Source: CBFIGX01 sp965662265 (GTDB taxonomy: Bacteria; Bacteroidota; Bacteroidia; Flavobacteriales; UBA7430). From it: a stretch of DNA of 52,609 bases. The notes under the pieces are model-generated. The model ran no database searches. It was not told the DNA's origin and saw only the letters and a list, made by a program, of their open reading frames with translations. Both the position numbers and the translations under genes were made by a program. Each line of letters begins with the position of its first letter. Within the stretch, counting starts at the first letter, position 1. The stretch spans positions 1 through 52,609 of the forward strand of contig CBFIGX010000011.1 of the NCBI GenBank assembly GCA_965662265.1, written 5' to 3'. This document shows positions 1-9,373 of the stretch, one piece after another.

Positions 1-2
1 TG

Positions 3-134
3 GTTAATCAAGGAGAGTTAACAAACTCTAAAACAGCCTTAAACATTGAGAGATTGAGGGCGGGAACTTACCATATTGTTGTTTATAATAATGGCCAACA
101 ATGGCCCACAAAATCATTGGTGAAACTGCCCTAA
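3..134 (+). CDS. C-terminal fragment of a T9SS-exported protein (sorting domain)
   Basis: The frame is open from the window edge and ends in TAA at 132-134; only the last 43 residues are present. They read like the end of a type A T9SS C-terminal sorting domain: alternating beta-strand residues, the LRAGTYHIVVYNNG segment matching the conserved 'G.Y.v.v..ng' strand, and a Lys-rich final strand (KSLVKLP). Such domains target Bacteroidota proteins through the outer membrane and are removed at the cell surface. The catalytic or binding part lies outside the window, so the function cannot be told. A strong terminator follows 10 bases after the stop. Confidence 0.75.
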   Translation, partial: VNQGELTNSKTALNIERLRAGTYHIVVYNNGQQWPTKSLVKLP

Positions 135-144
135 TAAGCCTAAC

Positions 145-173
145 AAAAAAAGACGCTTTCGCGTCTTTTTTTT
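145..173. terminator. Bidirectional rho-independent terminator
   Basis: A run of A (145-150) precedes the 6-bp stem AGACGC/GCGTCT (151-156 and 161-166) with a TTTC loop, followed by a run of T (167-173). The A run pairs with the T run, so the hairpin can end transcription from either side: the T9SS gene from the left and, after about 125 bases, thiL from the right. Confidence 0.8.
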
Positions 174-299
174 AACTAATTTATCTACTAATTCCCCTAA
201 AATAATAGAATTGTTGTTGAAGAAAACAACAAATTAGATTACTGATTTGAGGAGGCAATAATAATGCCATAAATTAAATTCCTGTTCTAAATATTTAAA

Positions 300-1361
300 T
301 TAGGTCGATGGTGGCTTGTGCGCATTCCAACCTTGCGCAGATAATGGCATGGCTTTAGCGTCGTGGCTAATTACATGATTACCTGAAGTTTTATCTACCA
401 TATAGCCAATAACAGACATGTTTGGGTTACCTTTAATTTTATCGTAATCAGATTGATCTATAGTAAATAAAAGTTCGTAATCTTCCCCTCCGTTGAGGGC
501 GCAGGTAACTCCGTTTAAATTAAACTCTTCTGCCAAAGTCATTACTGCTGGATCGCAAGGAATTTTTTCTTCGTAAACCTGCACCCCCAAATCAGAAGCT
601 TTGGACAAATGCAATAACTCCGAGGAAAGCCCGTCAGACACATCAATCATGGCAGTTGGCTGAAGACCCATTTTGGCAAACATGTCAACAATATCTTTAC
701 GAGCCTCTGGCTTAAGTTGGCGCTCAAGAACATACTCGTTTCCCTGTAGGTCTGGTTCCATTTGTTTATTTTCCATGTAAACTGCTTTTTCTCGCTCCAA
801 AATTTGCAAACCCAAATAGGCACCACCCAAATCACCTGTAACAACAATGAGGTCTTTTTCTTTGGCTCCAGATCGATATACCAATGCGTCTTTTTTAGCT
901 TTACCCATAGCGGTAACCGAAATCATAAGTCCTGAGGTAGAGCTGGTAGTATCACCACCTATCAAATCTATTTGATAGTGTTCACAAGCAATATAAATTC
1001 CTTTATAAAGCTCCTGTACTGCTTCGAGGGCAAAGCGGTTAGAAAGGGCTATTGAAACAGTAATGTGAGTGGGTGTCGCGTTCATCGCACAAATATCAGA
1101 TATACTGCTTGTTACTGCTTTATATCCTAAATGCTTTAAAGGTGCATAACTCAAATCAAAATGAACACCTTCTACCAAAGTATCGGTAGACACTAGCTGA
1201 CAATATTGACCCATATCTATCACTGCCGCATCGTCACCCACGCCTTTGAGAGTGCTACTGTGATAGTGCTTCACATCTTTTGTTAGCTCGTCAATGAGTC
1301 CAAATTCGCCCAATTTTGAAATAGGCGTTAATACTGGCTTGTTTTCTTTAAATATACCCAT
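300..1361 (-). CDS. thiL: Thiamine-monophosphate kinase
   Basis: ThiL phosphorylates thiamine monophosphate to thiamine pyrophosphate with ATP, the last step of cofactor synthesis, in the cytoplasm. The 353-residue protein has the AIR-synthase/ThiL fold markers: GVGDDAAV near residues 40-47 (metal and nucleotide binding), STDTLVEGVHFDL near 58-70, the IGGDTTSS loop near 134-141, DVSDGLSSEL near 240 and NGGEDYELLF near 290. Length is normal for the family. The ATG at 1361 is directly preceded by a TAATTTTG -7-like element, so the message may have almost no leader. It is transcribed divergently from the SUF operon and stands alone. Confidence 0.93.
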   Translation of the reverse strand: MGIFKENKPVLTPISKLGEFGLIDELTKDVKHYHSSTLKGVGDDAAVIDMGQYCQLVSTDTLVEGVHFDLSYAPLKHLGYKAVTSSISDICAMNATPTHITVSIALSNRFALEAVQELYKGIYIACEHYQIDLIGGDTTSSTSGLMISVTAMGKAKKDALVYRSGAKEKDLIVVTGDLGGAYLGLQILEREKAVYMENKQMEPDLQGNEYVLERQLKPEARKDIVDMFAKMGLQPTAMIDVSDGLSSELLHLSKASDLGVQVYEEKIPCDPAVMTLAEEFNLNGVTCALNGGEDYELLFTIDQSDYDKIKGNPNMSVIGYMVDKTSGNHVISHDAKAMPLSAQGWNAHKPPST

Positions 1362-1365
1362 GATA

Positions 1366-1392
1366 CAAAATTACACATTTCATGGCATACAA
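1366..1392 (-). promoter_or_regulatory. Putative promoter of thiL
   Basis: On the minus strand TTG (1392-1390) lies 16 bp upstream of TAATTTTG (1373-1366), which matches the Bacteroidota -7 consensus TAnnTTTG. The spacing is at the short end of the usual range. The start codon follows 4 bases after the -7 element, implying a very short or absent leader. Confidence 0.35.
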
Positions 1393-1427
1393 CTCTATCT
1401 AAACTGAGTCAAAAGAGATATATTTCG

Positions 1428-1435
1428 TATATTTG
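1428..1435 (+). promoter_or_regulatory. -7 element likely serving the SUF operon
   Basis: TATATTTG is a perfect match to the Bacteroidota -7 consensus, 53 bases before the first SUF start codon. I see no TTG at the expected -33 distance, so support rests on the -7 box and its position only. Confidence 0.35.
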
Positions 1436-1488
1436 CAGCATATTAGAGCTTTATTTAGAATTACTAAAAATAAAGATTAGAATTATCT

Positions 1489-1815
1489 ATGGTTAGTGTA
1501 ACAGAATCGGCAAGAAAAAAAATCTTCGCATTACTAGAAGAAGAGGGTCTCGGCATAGAGGCTTTCGTTAAAGTAGGTGTGTCTAGCGGGGGCTGTTCGG
1601 GCCTTTCTTACAAGTTAGACTTTACTGCGAAAAAAGCGGATAACGATACGCTCATAGAAGACAATGACATTAAAATTATTGTAGATAAAAAAAGTGTGCT
1701 CTACCTAGCAGGAACAGAACTCGACTATTCGGGTGGCCTCAATGGAAAGGGATTCACCTTTAACAATCCTAATGCCACCAGAACCTGTGGTTGTGGTGAG
1801 AGTTTTGCCGTATAA
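1489..1815 (+). CDS. A-type iron-sulfur carrier (SufA/IscA/HesB family)
   Basis: This 108-residue protein belongs to the HesB/IscA/SufA family, which accepts Fe-S clusters from the SufBCD scaffold and passes them to apo-proteins. The three cluster-binding cysteines are visible: Cys36 in SSGGCSGL and Cys100 and Cys102 in the C-terminal TCGCGESF. It is the first gene of the SUF operon and lies 12 bases before sufB, which supports a SufA-like role, but A-type carriers cannot be assigned to SufA, IscA or ErpA by motif alone. Confidence 0.92.
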   Translation: MVSVTESARKKIFALLEEEGLGIEAFVKVGVSSGGCSGLSYKLDFTAKKADNDTLIEDNDIKIIVDKKSVLYLAGTELDYSGGLNGKGFTFNNPNATRTCGCGESFAV

Positions 1816-1827
1816 GTGTAACCCTGA

Positions 1828-3282
1828 TTGGTGAATATAGTGAACGAAGAAGATAAAATATTAAATGAAGTAACCTCCACAGAGTACAAGTATGGATTTG
1901 TAACCGACATAGAGTCGGATACCATCGATACAGGTTTAAACGAGGATGTAATTCGCTTGATTTCTGCTAAGAAAAACGAACCAGATTGGTTGTTGACATG
2001 GCGCTTAGATGCTTACAAAAAGTTTCTTGCTATGGAAGAACCGGATTGGGCAAATGTGGAATACGAGAAGCCCAACCTCCAAGCCATTTCTTACTATTCG
2101 GCACCTAAGCCAAAGAAAACTCTAGAAAGCCTAGATGAAGTAGATCCTGAATTACTCAAAACCTTCGAGAAACTAGGCATTTCGCTAGACGAGCAAAAAC
2201 GACTTACTGGAGTAGCTGTTGATATTGTCGTAGACTCGGTTTCCGTTGCCACCTCTTTTAAAGACAAATTGGGTGAGATGGGAATTATTTTCTGCTCTAT
2301 TTCTGAGGCCATACAAGAGCATCCCGAATTGGTGAAAAAATATTTAGGTACTGTTGTTCCTAAAACAGATAATTACTACGCGGCACTTAACTCGGCAGTA
2401 TTTACAGATGGTTCGTTTTGTTATATACCAAAAGGGGTGCGGTGTCCGATGGAGCTTTCTACCTACTTTAGAATAAATCAAGCCGGCACTGGGCAATTTG
2501 AAAGAACCTTAGTAATTGCCGATGAATCTTCATATGTATCTTACCTAGAAGGTTGTACAGCACCTTCAAGAGACGAAAATCAATTACACGCTGCTGTAGT
2601 TGAGCTAATTGCCATGAACGAGGCCGAAATAAAATATTCTACCGTTCAAAACTGGTATCCTGGAGATAAAGACGGGAAAGGTGGGGTGTTTAACTTTGTA
2701 ACCAAGCGAGGCATCTGCCATACCAAATCAAAAATCTCATGGACACAAGTAGAAACTGGCTCTGCCGTAACTTGGAAATATCCATCGTGTATCCTTAAAG
2801 GCGACTATTCTGTGGGCGAGTTTTTCTCTGTTGCTGTAACCAACAACATGCAACAGGCCGATACCGGAACAAAAATGATTCACATTGGTAAAAACACCAA
2901 AAGTACCATTATCTCTAAAGGAATTTGTGCCGGAAAAAGCCAAGGAAGCTACAGAGGATTAGTAAGCATCATGAAAGGTGCAGAGAATGCCCGTAACTTT
3001 TCTCAGTGCGACTCTCTTTTGATGGGAGATGCCTGTGGCTCTCATACGTTCCCTTACATAGAAGTAAAAAACAAGTCGGCCAAAATTGAGCACGAAGCCA
3101 CTACTTCCAAAATTGGCGAAGACCAATTATTTTATTGTAATCAAAGAGGTATAGGCACCGAAGAGGCTATTGGTTTAATTGTAAATGGCTATTGTAAAGA
3201 CGTTTTAAATCAGCTTCCTATGGAGTTTGCCGTAGAAGCGCAAAAATTACTCTCACTATCCTTAGAAGGAAGTGTAGGTTAA
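1828..3282 (+). CDS. sufB: Fe-S cluster scaffold protein SufB
   Basis: SufB is the core scaffold of the SufBC2D complex on which Fe-S clusters are built in the cytoplasm. The 484-residue sequence shows the family's N-terminal YGFVTDIESDT region, the central beta-helix with CTAPSRDENQLHAAVVELIA, and the C-terminal SKIGEDQLFYCNQRGI motif shared with SufD. No ATG is available at the 5' end: TTG 1828, GTG 1831 and GTG 1840 are in frame, and GTG 1840 gives an N-terminus of about the length seen in relatives, so the true start may be 4 codons downstream. The stop lies 15 bases before sufC. Confidence 0.95.
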   Translation: MVNIVNEEDKILNEVTSTEYKYGFVTDIESDTIDTGLNEDVIRLISAKKNEPDWLLTWRLDAYKKFLAMEEPDWANVEYEKPNLQAISYYSAPKPKKTLESLDEVDPELLKTFEKLGISLDEQKRLTGVAVDIVVDSVSVATSFKDKLGEMGIIFCSISEAIQEHPELVKKYLGTVVPKTDNYYAALNSAVFTDGSFCYIPKGVRCPMELSTYFRINQAGTGQFERTLVIADESSYVSYLEGCTAPSRDENQLHAAVVELIAMNEAEIKYSTVQNWYPGDKDGKGGVFNFVTKRGICHTKSKISWTQVETGSAVTWKYPSCILKGDYSVGEFFSVAVTNNMQQADTGTKMIHIGKNTKSTIISKGICAGKSQGSYRGLVSIMKGAENARNFSQCDSLLMGDACGSHTFPYIEVKNKSAKIEHEATTSKIGEDQLFYCNQRGIGTEEAIGLIVNGYCKDVLNQLPMEFAVEAQKLLSLSLEGSVG

Positions 3283-3297
3283 CAACAAAAAAACAAC

Positions 3298-4050
3298 ATG
3301 CTTAAGATAACAGATCTAAGAGTAGAAATAGAAGGCAAGGAAATTATTAAAGGCCTTAACCTAGAAATTAATCGAGGTGAAGTGCATGCTATTATGGGGC
3401 CTAACGGAGCAGGGAAAAGTACCTTGTCTGCCGTAATTGCTGGTAGAGAAGAATATGAAGTTACAGGAGGAACAATAGAGTTCGACGGAGTAGATATTAT
3501 GGATATGGCCCCTGAAGAAAGAGCGCATGCGGGTGTTTTCTTATCCTTTCAATATCCGGTAGAAATACCAGGTGTATCGGTAACAAACTTTATCAAAACT
3601 GCCATTAATGAATCTCGAAAAGCCAAAGGGCAAGAGCCCATGGAAGCTAAAGAAATGCTTAAGCTTATGCGCGAAAAACAATCCTTACTAGAAATGGACA
3701 AAGCCTTTATGTCACGATCCATCAATGAAGGGTTTTCTGGTGGTGAGAAAAAGCGGAATGAGATTTTCCAAATGGCCATGCTAAACCCAAAACTTGCCAT
3801 TTTAGATGAAACAGATTCGGGATTAGATATTGACGCCCTTCGTATTGTTGCCAACGGTGTAAATAAACTAAAAAATGAGCATAATGCCGTGATGGTAATT
3901 ACCCATTACCAAAGACTATTAGAGTATATTATCCCAGATTATGTGCATATTTTATTTGATGGTAGAATTGCCAAAACAGGCAATAAAGATCTAGCCCTTC
4001 AGCTTGAAGAAAAAGGTTACGATTGGATCAAAGAAGAAGTTGAAGCTTAA
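3298..4050 (+). CDS. sufC: SUF ATPase SufC
   Basis: SufC is the ABC-type ATPase of the SufBCD complex; it is soluble and drives conformational changes during cluster assembly. Visible motifs in 250 residues: Walker A GPNGAGKST at 34-42, signature FSGGEKKR near 141-148, and Walker B LAILDETDSGLD, which has the Asp-Glu-Thr-Asp-Ser-Gly form typical of SufC rather than transport ATPases. It sits between sufB and sufD with 15- and 12-base gaps, as expected for co-translation of complex subunits. Confidence 0.96.
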   Translation: MLKITDLRVEIEGKEIIKGLNLEINRGEVHAIMGPNGAGKSTLSAVIAGREEYEVTGGTIEFDGVDIMDMAPEERAHAGVFLSFQYPVEIPGVSVTNFIKTAINESRKAKGQEPMEAKEMLKLMREKQSLLEMDKAFMSRSINEGFSGGEKKRNEIFQMAMLNPKLAILDETDSGLDIDALRIVANGVNKLKNEHNAVMVITHYQRLLEYIIPDYVHILFDGRIAKTGNKDLALQLEEKGYDWIKEEVEA

Positions 4051-4062
4051 AACCGTTCGCCC

Positions 4063-5391
4063 TTGAAATTACAAGAACATATAATCGCGTCTTTCCAGTC
4101 GTTCGGCCATAGTGTAGCAAATACCGACTCTCTTGCCATACAAAACATTCGTCATAAGGCATTAGAAAATTTTAAATTGCAAGGATTTCCAAGCACTAAA
4201 AATGAAGATTGGAAATATACCTCTCTTAATAAATGCCTTAAAAGAGACTATCAACTTAGCGCAAGTCAAGAAACACAAATAACTCCAGAGCAAGTAGATA
4301 GTTTTTTGTGTTCTGGCATCGATGCTTATACCTTGGTATTCGTTAATGGCTTTTATAATGAGGCGCTGTCTAGCTCTGTTGATACAGATATATTTAAAGT
4401 GATGCCCCTCAAATCACGCTTTAAAGGGCAGGACCCTATATTTAACTCTTACTATAATAATATTGCCGATGGCTCTCAAGCCATGACAGCCCTCAATACG
4501 GCCTATGCCCAAGAAGGTGCCTTTGTGTATGTTAAAGCAGGTGCGGTGGTAGACAAGTTAGTGCAAGTATTGTTCTTAAATACCCATGGGCAAGAAGCCT
4601 TAATGTTACAACCCAGAAACTTATTTGTGGTTGAAGAGCGTGCGCAAGTAGAAATTCTTGAACGCCACCAGTCTATAAATGACAAGGCTGTATTTACAAA
4701 TGTAGTAACAGAAAGTGTAGTAGGCGCAGAAGCGAATTTTAAGCACTACAAAATTCAAAATGACCTTGAAACAGCTAGTCTTGTTGATAGTACTTTTGTT
4801 CGTCAAGATGCCAAAAGCTCTGCCTTGGTAGACACCTTTGCCTTTAATGGTGAAATAACACGCAATAACTTGCATTTTGAGTTTACCGGAATGCACGCTG
4901 AAGCACATATGGATGCTATTACGCTCCTCAAAGGATCTTCACATGTAGATCATCATACTTTTGTAGACCACGCAGTGCCAAACTGCCAATCCAATCAATT
5001 GTATAAAGGTATATACGATGAAAAATCTAAAGGGGTGTTCAACGGAAAGGTAATGGTAAGAAAGGATGCCCAAAAAACAAATGCCTTCCAACAAAATAAT
5101 AATCTTCTAATGAGTGACTTTGCAAGCATAGACACCAAGCCGCAGTTGGAAATTTTTGCCGACGATGTGGCCTGTTCTCACGGATGCACTATTGGTCAGC
5201 TTGATGAGGAAGCTTTATTTTATATGCAGTCTAGAGGAATTCCCAAAAAAGAAGCACAAGCCTTTTTAACCTTTGCATTTGCAGGAGATACTCTTAAAAA
5301 CATAAGCTCTGAAAAACTAAAAACGCAGTTAATTACGCTTTTAGCGAAAGAACTAAAAGTAGACTTAGAACTAAATGAACTAGAACACTAA
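4063..5391 (+). CDS. sufD: Fe-S cluster assembly protein SufD
   Basis: SufD is the SufB paralog in the SufBC2D scaffold and is needed for iron entry. The 442-residue protein ends with the shared SufB/SufD beta-helix and helical tail: DDVACSHGCTIGQLDEEALFY and SRGIPKKEA. The N-terminal half contains the NEDWKYTSL motif near residues 48-56. The start is a TTG at 4063; no closer ATG preserves the N-terminal helix. Its stop codon overlaps the ATG of sufS by one base (TAATG), indicating translational coupling. Confidence 0.94.
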   Translation: MKLQEHIIASFQSFGHSVANTDSLAIQNIRHKALENFKLQGFPSTKNEDWKYTSLNKCLKRDYQLSASQETQITPEQVDSFLCSGIDAYTLVFVNGFYNEALSSSVDTDIFKVMPLKSRFKGQDPIFNSYYNNIADGSQAMTALNTAYAQEGAFVYVKAGAVVDKLVQVLFLNTHGQEALMLQPRNLFVVEERAQVEILERHQSINDKAVFTNVVTESVVGAEANFKHYKIQNDLETASLVDSTFVRQDAKSSALVDTFAFNGEITRNNLHFEFTGMHAEAHMDAITLLKGSSHVDHHTFVDHAVPNCQSNQLYKGIYDEKSKGVFNGKVMVRKDAQKTNAFQQNNNLLMSDFASIDTKPQLEIFADDVACSHGCTIGQLDEEALFYMQSRGIPKKEAQAFLTFAFAGDTLKNISSEKLKTQLITLLAKELKVDLELNELEH

Positions 5392-6611
5392 TGGCTATAA
5401 ACATTGATCATATCCGAAGCGAATTTCCGACACTACATCAAAACGTAAACGGCAAGCCTTTGGTTTATTTTGACAATGCAGCTACAAGCCATAAACCTCA
5501 AGTGGTTATCGACAGTATAAACCATTATTACTCAAAAGAAAATAGTAATATTCATCGAGGAGTTCATTACCTAAGTCAGCAAGCCACAGACAAATACGAG
5601 CAAGCTCGAGAAGACGTAAGACGCTTTATTAAGGCCTCTAGCACTCAAGAGATTATCATCACAAAAGGGACTACCGATGCTATTAATTTAGTGGCCAACT
5701 CTCTGAGCAAATCTTATTTTAAACCCGGCGATGAAATTCTTATTTCTGCATTAGAGCACCATTCTAATATTGTGCCTTGGCAAATAGCTTGCAAACATAC
5801 TGGTGCAATATTAAAGGTAATCCCCATTCTCGATTCTGGAGAAATAGACATGGAAGCTTTTGATGCGCTTCTTAGTAATAAAACGTCTCTATTGGCCATC
5901 AGTCATATTTCAAACGCTTTAGGAACTATCAATCCTATAAAAGAGATGATTGCCAAAGCTAAACAATACAATGCTTTAACACTTATCGATGGAGCACAAT
6001 CTGTAGCTCACTCAAAAGTAGATGTTCAAGATTTGAACTGCGACTTTTTCTGCTTTTCGGCACATAAAATGTTTGGGCCCACTGGCATAGGAGTTTTATA
6101 CGGTAAAAAAGAAGTTTTAACTGAAATGCCTCCCTACCAGGGTGGTGGCGAGATGATTAAAGAGGTTCGTTTTGAAGAGACTACCTACAATGAATTGCCA
6201 TTTAAATTTGAAGCGGGGACGCCTCATATTTCTGGTGGTATTGGCTTAGGTGCTGCTGTGCGCTATATAGAATCTTTAGACATGGAATCGGTTGTGCAAC
6301 ACCAACACGAGTTGCTGAACTACGCAACACACGAGCTTAAAGCTCTATCTGGTATCCGTTTTATCGGCGAAGCCAAAGAAAAAACAGGACTGGTATCGTT
6401 TATTATGAAAGACATTCATCCTTATGATGCAGGCTCAGTACTCGATAAGTTAGGCATAGCCATAAGAACGGGACACGTATGTGCTCAGCCGGTAATGGAC
6501 CGCTATAACATACCAGGTATTATGCGCGCCTCCTTTGCTGTATATAACACCAAAGAAGAAATAGATATAATGATTAAAGGGTTAAAGCGAATACAAAGCA
6601 TGTTTAGCTAA
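5391..6611 (+). CDS. sufS: Cysteine desulfurase SufS
   Basis: SufS is a PLP enzyme that takes sulfur from L-cysteine and forms a persulfide for cluster assembly. The 406-residue sequence has the PLP lysine Lys226 in SAHKMFGPTG and the group II desulfurase active-site Cys364 in RTGHVCAQP, the same residue number as in E. coli SufS. Other family marks are FDNAATSHKP near 28-36 and IHRGVHYLS near 54-62. It overlaps sufD and sufE by one base each, so the three are probably translated as a coupled set. Confidence 0.96.
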   Translation: MAINIDHIRSEFPTLHQNVNGKPLVYFDNAATSHKPQVVIDSINHYYSKENSNIHRGVHYLSQQATDKYEQAREDVRRFIKASSTQEIIITKGTTDAINLVANSLSKSYFKPGDEILISALEHHSNIVPWQIACKHTGAILKVIPILDSGEIDMEAFDALLSNKTSLLAISHISNALGTINPIKEMIAKAKQYNALTLIDGAQSVAHSKVDVQDLNCDFFCFSAHKMFGPTGIGVLYGKKEVLTEMPPYQGGGEMIKEVRFEETTYNELPFKFEAGTPHISGGIGLGAAVRYIESLDMESVVQHQHELLNYATHELKALSGIRFIGEAKEKTGLVSFIMKDIHPYDAGSVLDKLGIAIRTGHVCAQPVMDRYNIPGIMRASFAVYNTKEEIDIMIKGLKRIQSMFS

Positions 6612-7030
6612 TGACGATTCAAGAGATACAAGAGGAAATTATAGACGAGTTTGACATGTTCGACGACTGGTTACAGAAATACGACTACCTTATCGAACTA
6701 AGTAAAGATCTTCCTCCAATGGCCGACGAGCACAAGTGTAATGAAAACATCATCAAAGGCTGCCAATCTAAGGTGTGGTTACATGCCAGTAAACAAAACG
6801 ATAAGGTCGTCTATCAAGCCGATAGCGATGCTATTATCACCAAAGGTATTGTTGCTTTACTTGTGCGTGTTCTTAACAAGCAATCTTGTAAAGACATCCT
6901 TAGTACAGAGCTCAACTTTATAGAATCTATAGGTCTTAAAGAGCATTTGTCGATGACTCGCTCTAACGGCTTAATCGCTATGATTAAACAAATGAAATTT
7001 TATGCCTTGGCCTTCCAAGCACAATCCTAA
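6611..7030 (+). CDS. sufE: Sulfur acceptor protein SufE
   Basis: SufE accepts the persulfide sulfur from SufS and carries it to SufB, and it stimulates SufS activity. The 139-residue protein has the active-site Cys51 in IKGCQSKVWL, matching E. coli SufE Cys51, and the C-terminal region with SMTRSNGL typical of the family. The start ATG overlaps the sufS stop (TAATG). The next gene follows after 5 bases. Confidence 0.95.
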   Translation: MTIQEIQEEIIDEFDMFDDWLQKYDYLIELSKDLPPMADEHKCNENIIKGCQSKVWLHASKQNDKVVYQADSDAIITKGIVALLVRVLNKQSCKDILSTELNFIESIGLKEHLSMTRSNGLIAMIKQMKFYALAFQAQS

Positions 7031-7035
7031 TAGCT

Positions 7036-7356
7036 ATGAATGAAAAAGAAATGCAAGCCATTGGCGAACAAGTGGTTGAAGTGATACAAACTATATACGA
7101 CCCTGAAATCCCGGTAGACATATACGAGCTAGGCTTAATTTATGATGTTCGCGTAAGTGAAGAGGCTGATATTGAAATAGACATGACACTAACCTCACCT
7201 TCTTGCCCAGTAGCCGAAACTATGCCCGAAGAAGTAAAGCAAAAAGTAAGTTCGTTAGACGCCGTAAACAAAGTGGAGGTGATTATGGTTTTTGACCCAC
7301 CATGGACCAAAGACATGATGAGCGAAGAGGCTAAATTAGAACTTGGATTTTTATAA
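7036..7356 (+). CDS. DUF59 / MIP18-family Fe-S assembly protein (SufT-like)
   Basis: This 106-residue protein is a DUF59 (MIP18/PaaD-like) domain with nothing added. It shows YDPEIPVDIYELGLIYDV near residues 21-38, LTSPSCPVAETMP near 67-79 with the conserved Cys, and FDPPWTKDMMSEEAK near the end. Relatives encoded in SUF operons (SufT) help mature Fe-S proteins. Position directly after sufE supports that role; its partners cannot be read from sequence. Confidence 0.9.
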   Translation: MNEKEMQAIGEQVVEVIQTIYDPEIPVDIYELGLIYDVRVSEEADIEIDMTLTSPSCPVAETMPEEVKQKVSSLDAVNKVEVIMVFDPPWTKDMMSEEAKLELGFL

Positions 7357-7371
7357 ATCACTAAAGCTTAG

Positions 7372-7884
7372 ATGGGCAATATTATAAATAAGGTAGAGCA
7401 ATCTGGATTAATAACTATTAATCTTGAAGATTACTACAGCCCTGAGAAAAGGCATTTTATAGATCTTAAAGAACAGCTACACGAAGGACTTATATTGCGC
7501 GAGCGAGACTTTAGAGCATACGTTAAAACCTTTCCTTGGGAACAATACAAAGACACACATGTTGCCATAGATATCAGTTCTGATGCCATTGTTCCTGCCT
7601 GGGCTTTTATGTTGGTTGCCACTGCCCTAAGTCCTTTTGCAAAAACAATTGTTAAAGGCAGCCTAGACGATCTTAACTGCCATTTGTTTTCAGAAGCTAT
7701 TGATGCCATAGACTTCTCGCCCTACCAAAACAAATTTGTAATTGTAAAAGGCTGTGCTAAAGTTCCTGTTCCAGAATCGGCTTATGTACAGCTATGTACA
7801 AAATTACAACCTGTAGTAAAAACATTAAGCTATGGCGAGGCTTGCTCTAAAGTGCCCCTATACAAGGCAAAGCCTAAAATATAA
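7372..7884 (+). CDS. DUF2480 family protein, last gene of the SUF operon
   Basis: This 170-residue protein resembles the DUF2480 family found in Bacteroidota, usually next to SUF genes. It is cytosolic with no signal or membrane segment. It has an N-terminal LITINLEDYY element and conserved LKEQLHEGLILRERDFR and VPAWAFMLVAT segments, plus cysteines near the C-terminus (GCAKVPVPESAY, CSKVPLYK). The function is unknown. The 15-base spacing to the DUF59 gene and co-orientation suggest an accessory role in Fe-S assembly. Confidence 0.8.
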   Translation: MGNIINKVEQSGLITINLEDYYSPEKRHFIDLKEQLHEGLILRERDFRAYVKTFPWEQYKDTHVAIDISSDAIVPAWAFMLVATALSPFAKTIVKGSLDDLNCHLFSEAIDAIDFSPYQNKFVIVKGCAKVPVPESAYVQLCTKLQPVVKTLSYGEACSKVPLYKAKPKI

Positions 7885-7987
7885 GGAAGTCTTAAGTCCT
7901 TGGTAATTTAGTATAGCTTTGGTCTAGACTTTATCTACCTATCTATTGAATGCATATTTATTATATTTACGGCTTCAATAAATCTCT

Positions 7988-9373
7988 ATGAAAAATATTT
8001 GCCTTGCCTTCGCGCTTTTGTATGCTTCTTTTGTGAATGCACAAGACTGCAATAAACTAGACAAAAAAATGGTTAAGCGCTTAAAGGCCGACGTAAAAAT
8101 ATTGGCAAGCGACCAAATGGAAGGCCGAGAGCCAGGAACTAGTGGCGAGATTAAGGCGCGCGATTTTTTAGTGCAACGAATGATAGACATAGGTCTTAGC
8201 CCCAAAGGGTCAGAAGGCTATATTCAAGCATTTAGCTACCTCGAAAACGTAAAATATAATCTTAACAATACTAGTCTTAGCCTTAACGACAACACGCTAA
8301 GCTTGAACCATCACTTCACGCCTACACACCTATCGGCAAATGGTCACATAAAAGATGTGCCTGTCTTATCTATAGGAAATGGCATTCATATACCTAATAC
8401 ATACTGCGATTACACGCGCTTAGATGTAGAGATAAACGGTTACATAGCCTTGATGGATATAACAAGCCCTGACATTCCTGGCGAAATTCCAGACCTATTT
8501 TCTAGAGTTACCCAAGCCAAAGATAGAGGTGCTGTTGGGATTATTCTTTATACAAGCGACAAAAAGCTAAGTTGGTCACAACTAAAGTATAAGCAAATAA
8601 AATCTATTGGAATACCTGTTATCTTTTTGAAGCAAAAAGCCTTCGAGGTGGTAAGTTTATCAGACATAGAAAATGCAAGTATTGCTGTGGCACAATACGA
8701 AAGACCTACGCAAGCGCACAATGTTATAGGCTTTCTTGATAATGGCGCCGAAAATACAGTAGCTATCGTAGGCCATTACGATCATTTGGGCTATGGAGGT
8801 GATGGGTCGCATTACAAAGGCCAAAAAAAAATTCATAATGGTGCCGATGACAATGCTAGTGGAACTGCAGCTATTTTAGAACTGGCTCACTTTTTTAAAA
8901 CCAATAAACATCAAGAAAACAACAACTTTATTTTCATTGCTTTTTCAGCAGAAGAAAAAGGTCTTCTCGGCTCCAAATATTTCGTGGAGAACCCAACACT
9001 TCCCTTAAGCCAATTTAATTACCTCATCAATATGGATATGATTGGTCGTATGGAAGAAGGCATGGCGCTAACCATAGAAGGGCTTGGATCTTCAATGATT
9101 TGGGAAGAAACACTTAAAAATGTAGACTGTAATGCCTTTCCTCTAAAACTCAAAAAGCGAGAAAATGGCCCATCTGATCACAAACCATTCTATTATGCCG
9201 GAGTACCAGCCCTGCATTTTTGGACAGGAAAACATAATGATTATCACAGGCCCACAGACGATGTTGAAAAAATTAACTTTGAAGCAGAATCTAAAATCAT
9301 CACTTATATTGAGAGCCTAATACTAAACCTCGATACCAAAGGAAAAATAGCCTATCATTTGAGAGAAAAGTAA
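7988..9373 (+). CDS. Secreted M28 family zinc metallopeptidase with PA domain
   Basis: Likely an exported aminopeptidase. Residues 1-18 form a signal peptide ending in NAQ. A protease-associated (PA) insert covers about residues 130-235, with AKDRGAVGIILYTS typical of that fold. The M28 catalytic domain follows: GHYDHLG (His ligand), GADDNASGT (bridging Asp), SAEEKGLLGS (catalytic Glu and Glu ligand), NMDMIGR (Asp ligand) and DYHRPTDD (final His). All five zinc-ligand positions are present, so it should be active. Its stop overlaps the gpsA ATG by one base, an odd pairing that suggests co-transcription rather than a shared pathway. Confidence 0.9.
   Translation: MKNICLAFALLYASFVNAQDCNKLDKKMVKRLKADVKILASDQMEGREPGTSGEIKARDFLVQRMIDIGLSPKGSEGYIQAFSYLENVKYNLNNTSLSLNDNTLSLNHHFTPTHLSANGHIKDVPVLSIGNGIHIPNTYCDYTRLDVEINGYIALMDITSPDIPGEIPDLFSRVTQAKDRGAVGIILYTSDKKLSWSQLKYKQIKSIGIPVIFLKQKAFEVVSLSDIENASIAVAQYERPTQAHNVIGFLDNGAENTVAIVGHYDHLGYGGDGSHYKGQKKIHNGADDNASGTAAILELAHFFKTNKHQENNNFIFIAFSAEEKGLLGSKYFVENPTLPLSQFNYLINMDMIGRMEEGMALTIEGLGSSMIWEETLKNVDCNAFPLKLKKRENGPSDHKPFYYAGVPALHFWTGKHNDYHRPTDDVEKINFEAESKIITYIESLILNLDTKGKIAYHLREK

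Noticed and set aside
249..272. Strong Shine-Dalgarno-like GAGGAGG followed by ATG at 264
   Set aside because: The frame is ATG-CCA-TAA, so nothing is encoded.
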